Source: Chloroflexota bacterium (lineage in GTDB: Bacteria > Chloroflexota > Anaerolineae > Anaerolineales > JACQED01). Taken from it: a stretch of DNA of 8,577 nt. Under the pieces are notes generated by a model, which was not told where the DNA came from, searched no databases, and was given only the letters and a program-made list of their open reading frames with translations. The translations under genes and the position numbers were made by a program. Shown one piece after another: positions 7,101 to 8,577 of this stretch. The stretch lies in the NCBI GenBank assembly GCA_016200785.1, contig JACQED010000312.1, positions 1-8,577 of the forward strand. Direction: 5' to 3'. Position 1 is the first letter of the stretch, and each line of letters opens with the position of its first letter.

Positions 7101-7437
7101 GACGCTTCTGCGGCAGGCCCTCGCCAATCTGGTTGACAACGCCATCAAGTACACGCCGCAGGGCGGCAGTGTGAAGGTGGTCGGCGAACTGCGCGACGAA
7201 AACCTGATCCTCGCGGTGAGCGACACCGGCGTGGGCATCGCTCAGGCCGATCAGGTGCGGCTGTTCGAGAAATTCTATCGCGTCAAACAGCGCGACACCA
7301 TGCACATCAAGGGCAGCGGCCTCGGGCTGGCGATCGTCAAGTCCGTCGCCGAGCGCCACGGCGGCCGCGTGTGGGTCGAGAGCCGCCTGGGCCGGGGCAG
7401 CACGTTCTACATGGCGATACCGGCGAACGGGAAATAA
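4150..7437 (+). CDS. Multi-sensor membrane histidine kinase (multi-span domain, dCache, HAMP, GAF, PAS, HisKA, HATPase_c)
   Basis: This is a 1095-residue sensor kinase of a two-component system. Residues about 20-226 hold roughly six hydrophobic spans, with a GVGPALVVGFAAGLTRG segment reminiscent of LytS-type 5TM modules. A further span (about 248-267) leads into an extracellular region (270-510) that reads like a dCache domain, closed by a span at 520-542. HAMP follows (about 541-595), then GAF (about 605-750), PAS (about 758-865), and the HisKA helix pair with phospho-acceptor His881 in SHDLRAPL. The ATPase domain shows the N box (Asn993, Asn997), the G1 box DTGVGI (1025-1030), the F box LFEKFYR (1038-1044) and the G2 box GSGLGL (1055-1060). 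All catalytic motifs are intact. No receiver domain or response regulator is visible, so the kinase is an orphan within this window. The signal sensed is unknown. Confidence 0.94.
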   Translation: MSVQLLGGPPYLGFFPQGRIGGYALLLLYVFAALAILALTYREWLKLNGWRWGLFVLLLVLAPAFELVLLRLPGDVLLPPPGLPQEPHGAGLALLGAVPIVLAGGLLGVGPALVVGFAAGLTRGLLDTFSLLTPFETAFLAALTAAFLRQSYRGRPAAWLRHPILAATLSAGLIWPVTFLGLWAYSPVGGLAGLDYVTALWTALAPALIGEAAIGGVLGEVALVAAPQAWPPRDGVQPPPYARSLNRQLLFTLIPLTVVGIAVLFWADTRIAINVATRVIVDQMGRDAQNAATGIPFFVQTGRGLIRDVAHDERLLDPATRQARLEQNLRSIPYFRQLVFFDANLTPVASYPVADVTAIGLSPDEQQFMELALQGVPQQTTVYPDNPNDPIQLSFIAPVGEQGNVKGVLLGRADLISNPLMQPVTNSLQGLLVGAGQGFIVDERGRIIYHPDRSQLMQEWRPETSGSILTSSVPNALAYEDRASDGTRRLVFYLPVAGHPWSVVITVPYQVVLSLATQISTQILLILVLIGAIGLILISFLANRLTHPLESLSRASARIAEGELDRPVDVSGEDEVGRLGLALEQMRERLKARIEELGLLLGVSRSVAENLNLDDALPPILQGALTATGAGGVRLLIPPDYGEGPSNAPTVFALGPTAPLMAPLDRDILIITRDEGAVTIENVARARTVLDVGTVAGRIQALIALPLRHEATFYGAMWLGYDKPHIFSESEVNFLTTLAGQAAVAVANTKLFEAAEGRRQRLSAILASTPDAVIVTDRLGRILLLNPAAEAAFGLMSRPATGRPLQEVIDRPELTEVLLGAPGSPERREVPLPDGRTLYASASTIVGGEGAALGRVAVLRDVTHFKELEQLKTEFVATVSHDLRAPLTFMRGYATMLPMVGTLNVKQKDFADKIIVGIEQMTGLIDNLLDLNRIEAGVGLVREACRIDELIKTAVEPLRGHAVNKQLALNVELPRNLPSISGDPTLLRQALANLVDNAIKYTPQGGSVKVVGELRDENLILAVSDTGVGIAQADQVRLFEKFYRVKQRDTMHIKGSGLGLAIVKSVAERHGGRVWVESRLGRGSTFYMAIPANGK

Positions 7438-7439
7438 CC

Positions 7440-7468
7440 TTTACAAATCCCCGCCTCTATGTTACCAT
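7440..7468 (+). promoter_or_regulatory. Promoter of the rpsF-ssb unit
   Basis: TTTACA (7440-7445), a 17-bp spacer and TACCAT (7463-7468) with a TG extension at 7460-7461 form an extended -10 promoter. It begins three bases after the kinase stop codon, so rpsF and ssb are probably expressed independently of the kinase. Transcription should start near 7475. Confidence 0.5.
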
Positions 7469-7475
7469 CGCGCCC

Positions 7476-7610
7476 GTTGCGCCGCGGGTCGTGGGGGCAG
7501 GTCTTGTGCCTGCCCATACTGTTTGACGCCCCCGCGTGCTTTCCGCTCCCGGCTGATTCGATCTTCCGAAACTGACCGGGGGCAAATCCCGAGGAAAGGA
7601 GGCTTTCTAC
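7476..7610 (+). promoter_or_regulatory. rpsF mRNA leader with two competing hairpins
   Basis: The roughly 135-nt leader can form GGGCAGG (7495-7501) with CCTGCCC (7509-7515), a 7-bp stem. Alternatively, a 9-bp stem pairs 7490-7498 with 7528-7536 and includes one G-U pair. The two share bases 7495-7498, so they exclude each other. A small CGGG/CCCG hairpin (7577-7580 with 7588-7591) sits next to the Shine-Dalgarno AGGAGG at 7597-7602, which is 8 nt before the ATG. rpsF leaders in several phyla are autoregulated by S6:S18. Whether this one is cannot be told by eye. Confidence 0.4.
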
Positions 7611-7898
7611 ATGCGCAACTATGAGATCGCGTTTATCGCGCATCCCGAGCTCGACGACGAAGCGTTCACGGCTTTGATTGAAAAAATCAAAGGCTGGATC
7701 ACCGCGGCCGGCGGCGCCGTCGGCGACGTCGATCGCTGGGGCCGTCGCCGGCTGGCGTATCCCATCCGCAAACAGCGCGAAGGGCAATACGCGTTCATCC
7801 CGGCGCAGATGCCCGCCAGTTTCACCGGCGAGTTGGAACGCAACTTGCGCTTCGCCGAGCCGGTCATGCGCTTTTTGATTACGACAGTCGAGGGCTAG
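7611..7898 (+). CDS. rpsF: Small ribosomal subunit protein S6
   Basis: This is ribosomal protein S6, which binds the central domain of 16S rRNA as a heterodimer with S18. It has 95 residues, the normal length. The opening MRNYEIAFIAHPELDDE is diagnostic, the middle carries WGRRRLAYPIRKQREGQYAF (residues 43-62), and the C-terminal helix-strand region reads RFAEPVMRFLI. The start is fixed by a strong AGGAGG 8 nt upstream. The gene is followed 92 nt later by ssb, the usual partner. rpsR, the gene for the S18 partner, commonly follows ssb in this order but is not found in the remaining sequence. The protein itself looks ordinary; identification is secure. Confidence 0.97.
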   Translation: MRNYEIAFIAHPELDDEAFTALIEKIKGWITAAGGAVGDVDRWGRRRLAYPIRKQREGQYAFIPAQMPASFTGELERNLRFAEPVMRFLITTVEG

Positions 7899-7901
7899 AA
7901 A

Positions 7902-7965
7902 GAAACCACGAAGGCACCAGGACACCAGGGCTGTTTTTCTTAGTGTCTGCGTGTCTTGGTGGTTC
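7902..7965. repeat. 8-nt-periodic palindromic element between rpsF and ssb
   Basis: The left arm is built of octamers CACGAAGG, CACCAGGA and CACCAGGG (7907-7930). The right arm is built of GTGTCTGC, GTGTCTTG and a partial GTGGTT (7943-7964). The arms are imperfect reverse complements (AACCAC/GTGGTT at the ends) around a T-rich centre. Similar CACGAAGA-type text is, from general familiarity, common as dispersed intergenic sequence in several bacterial phyla; this needs a genome search. In the transcript it would fold into a long hairpin between the two genes. Confidence 0.7.
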
Positions 7966-7990
7966 GCACAAGTGCGGCGAGGAGGACAAC

Positions 7991-8386
7991 ATGCGAGGCT
8001 TGAACCGTGTGATGATCATCGGCAATCTGGGTCAGGACCCGGAGATGCGCTACACGCCCAACGGCAAACCGGTGACCTCGTTCAGCGTGGCGGTCAACCG
8101 CACGTGGAAGACGCCCGACGGCGAAAGGCACGAGGACACCGAGTGGTTCAACGTGGTGGCCTGGGACGGCCTGGCCGAGACCTGCAAGCAATATCTGAGC
8201 AAAGGCCAGCCGGTCTACATCGAAGGGCGCTTGCAAACCCGCAAATGGGATGACCAAGAGGGCAAGAAGCATTCGCGCACCGAGCTGGTCGCCAGCGGCA
8301 TGATCATACTCGGCGACCGGCGCGCGCCGAGCGGCGAATCTGCTCAGGCCGCGATCCCGGAAGGGGAAGACGAGTTCCCATTCTAG
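7991..8386 (+). CDS. ssb: Single-stranded DNA-binding protein
   Basis: SSB coats single-stranded DNA in replication, repair and recombination. The protein has 131 residues. An OB fold spans about 1-108, opening RGLNRVMIIGNLGQDPEMRY, with base-stacking aromatics such as Trp39, Trp52, Phe53 and Trp58, and the conserved VYIEGRLQTRKW (75-86). The C-terminus ends EDEFPF, the acidic tip that recruits partner proteins. The linker between fold and tip is only about 15 residues, much shorter than in E. coli SSB. The ATG at 7991 is preceded by AGGAGG (7980-7985) with a 5-nt spacer. An in-frame GTG at 7943 would add 16 unrelated residues encoded by the palindromic repeat, and is rejected. Confidence 0.97.
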   Translation: MRGLNRVMIIGNLGQDPEMRYTPNGKPVTSFSVAVNRTWKTPDGERHEDTEWFNVVAWDGLAETCKQYLSKGQPVYIEGRLQTRKWDDQEGKKHSRTELVASGMIILGDRRAPSGESAQAAIPEGEDEFPF

Positions 8387-8480
8387 AGCGCGTTCGCGCG
8401 TTGTGTTCGCCCGCGGTTGCCCTGCGGGCACGGTCGGCGGTTCAACTGTCGCCCGAATCATAGCGCGGCTTCCAGCCGCA
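8387..8480. other. GC-rich hairpins downstream of ssb, no gene
   Basis: Three hairpins can be drawn: GCGCG/CGCGC immediately after the ssb stop; GCCCGC (8409-8414) with GCGGGC (8424-8429); and GCGGCT (8465-8470) with AGCCGC (8474-8479). None is followed by a T-run, so a standard intrinsic terminator is not supported. They may help termination by another route or be dispersed palindromes. No open reading frame with a start site is convincing. Confidence 0.4.
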
Positions 8481-8491
8481 ACCGAAGGATG

Positions 8492-8547
8492 GGACACGGA
8501 AGAACACGGATTTCACGGATTCGGCTCATCCGCGTGAATCCGTGTCC
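8492..8547. repeat. CACGGA-type palindromic element
   Basis: The left part holds three copies of a (A/T)CACGGA heptamer, at 8494, 8504 and 8513. The right part ends in TCCGTGTCC (8539-8547), the exact reverse complement of GGACACGGA (8492-8500). The inner copies can also pair with the right arm, giving alternative hairpins. It resembles the element between rpsF and ssb in build (short periodic units in inverted arms) but not in unit sequence. Likely a dispersed intergenic element; its copy number cannot be seen here. Confidence 0.6.
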
Positions 8548-8577
8548 GAAAAATCGTAGCCGTTCAGTCCGCCGCCA

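Noticed and set aside
5515..7359. 614-codon open frame on the minus strand
   Set aside because: Antisense to the kinase, whose domains are intact through this region. The frame is open because of high GC third positions, and its product is a His/Arg/Gln-rich shadow.
7943..7990. GTG at 7943 as the ssb start
   Set aside because: The extra 16 residues come from the palindromic repeat and do not match SSB. The ATG at 7991 has AGGAGG at a good distance and the normal SSB N-terminus.
8387..8429. Intrinsic terminator after ssb
   Set aside because: The hairpins are GC-rich but no T-run follows either one.

Overview
The window looks like a chromosomal piece of a GC-rich member of the Chloroflexota, probably an Anaerolineae-like lineage. 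This is inferred from three things: the Ala/Pro/Thr-rich tether on the binding lipoprotein, the style of the Dpp-type permeases with an extra cysteine-bearing loop, and the rpsF-ssb pair. No rRNA or phylogenetic marker settles it.

Left half, minus strand (1-3735): an oligopeptide/dipeptide-type ABC importer operon, read right to left. A promoter (TTGACA-16-TATACT) and a leader of about 180 nt precede a lipoprotein substrate-binding protein. A 40-nt perfect stem-loop lies between it and a DppB-type permease, followed by a DppC-type permease cut by the window edge. The ATPase genes are not in the window. The binding protein is the most remarkable object here. Its SBP_bac_5 domain is circularly permuted: the segment that normally starts the mature protein sits at the C-terminus, and the lipobox plus tether are attached to what is normally the middle of lobe II.

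Centre (3708-3792): a compact divergent control region. The importer promoter fires leftward. A second promoter (TTGGTT-18-TATAAT) fires rightward into a small single-span membrane protein with a Pro/Thr-rich tail. Next comes a 1095-residue hybrid-input histidine kinase (multi-span membrane domain, dCache-like extracellular sensor, HAMP, GAF, PAS, HisKA, HATPase_c) with its own promoter. In both rightward genes the -10 box lies only 7-9 nt before the start codon, which suggests leaderless mRNAs.

Right part (7440-8577): a housekeeping unit, rpsF (ribosomal protein S6) and ssb (single-stranded DNA-binding protein). rpsF has its own promoter directly after the kinase stop codon and a 135-nt leader that can form two competing hairpins. 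An 8-nt-periodic palindrome lies between rpsF and ssb, and a second CACGGA-type palindrome lies after ssb. Both look like dispersed intergenic elements. The last 190 nt hold no gene.

The importer and the kinase may be functionally linked (a sensor next to a nutrient importer), but no response regulator is visible, so this is only a positional suggestion.
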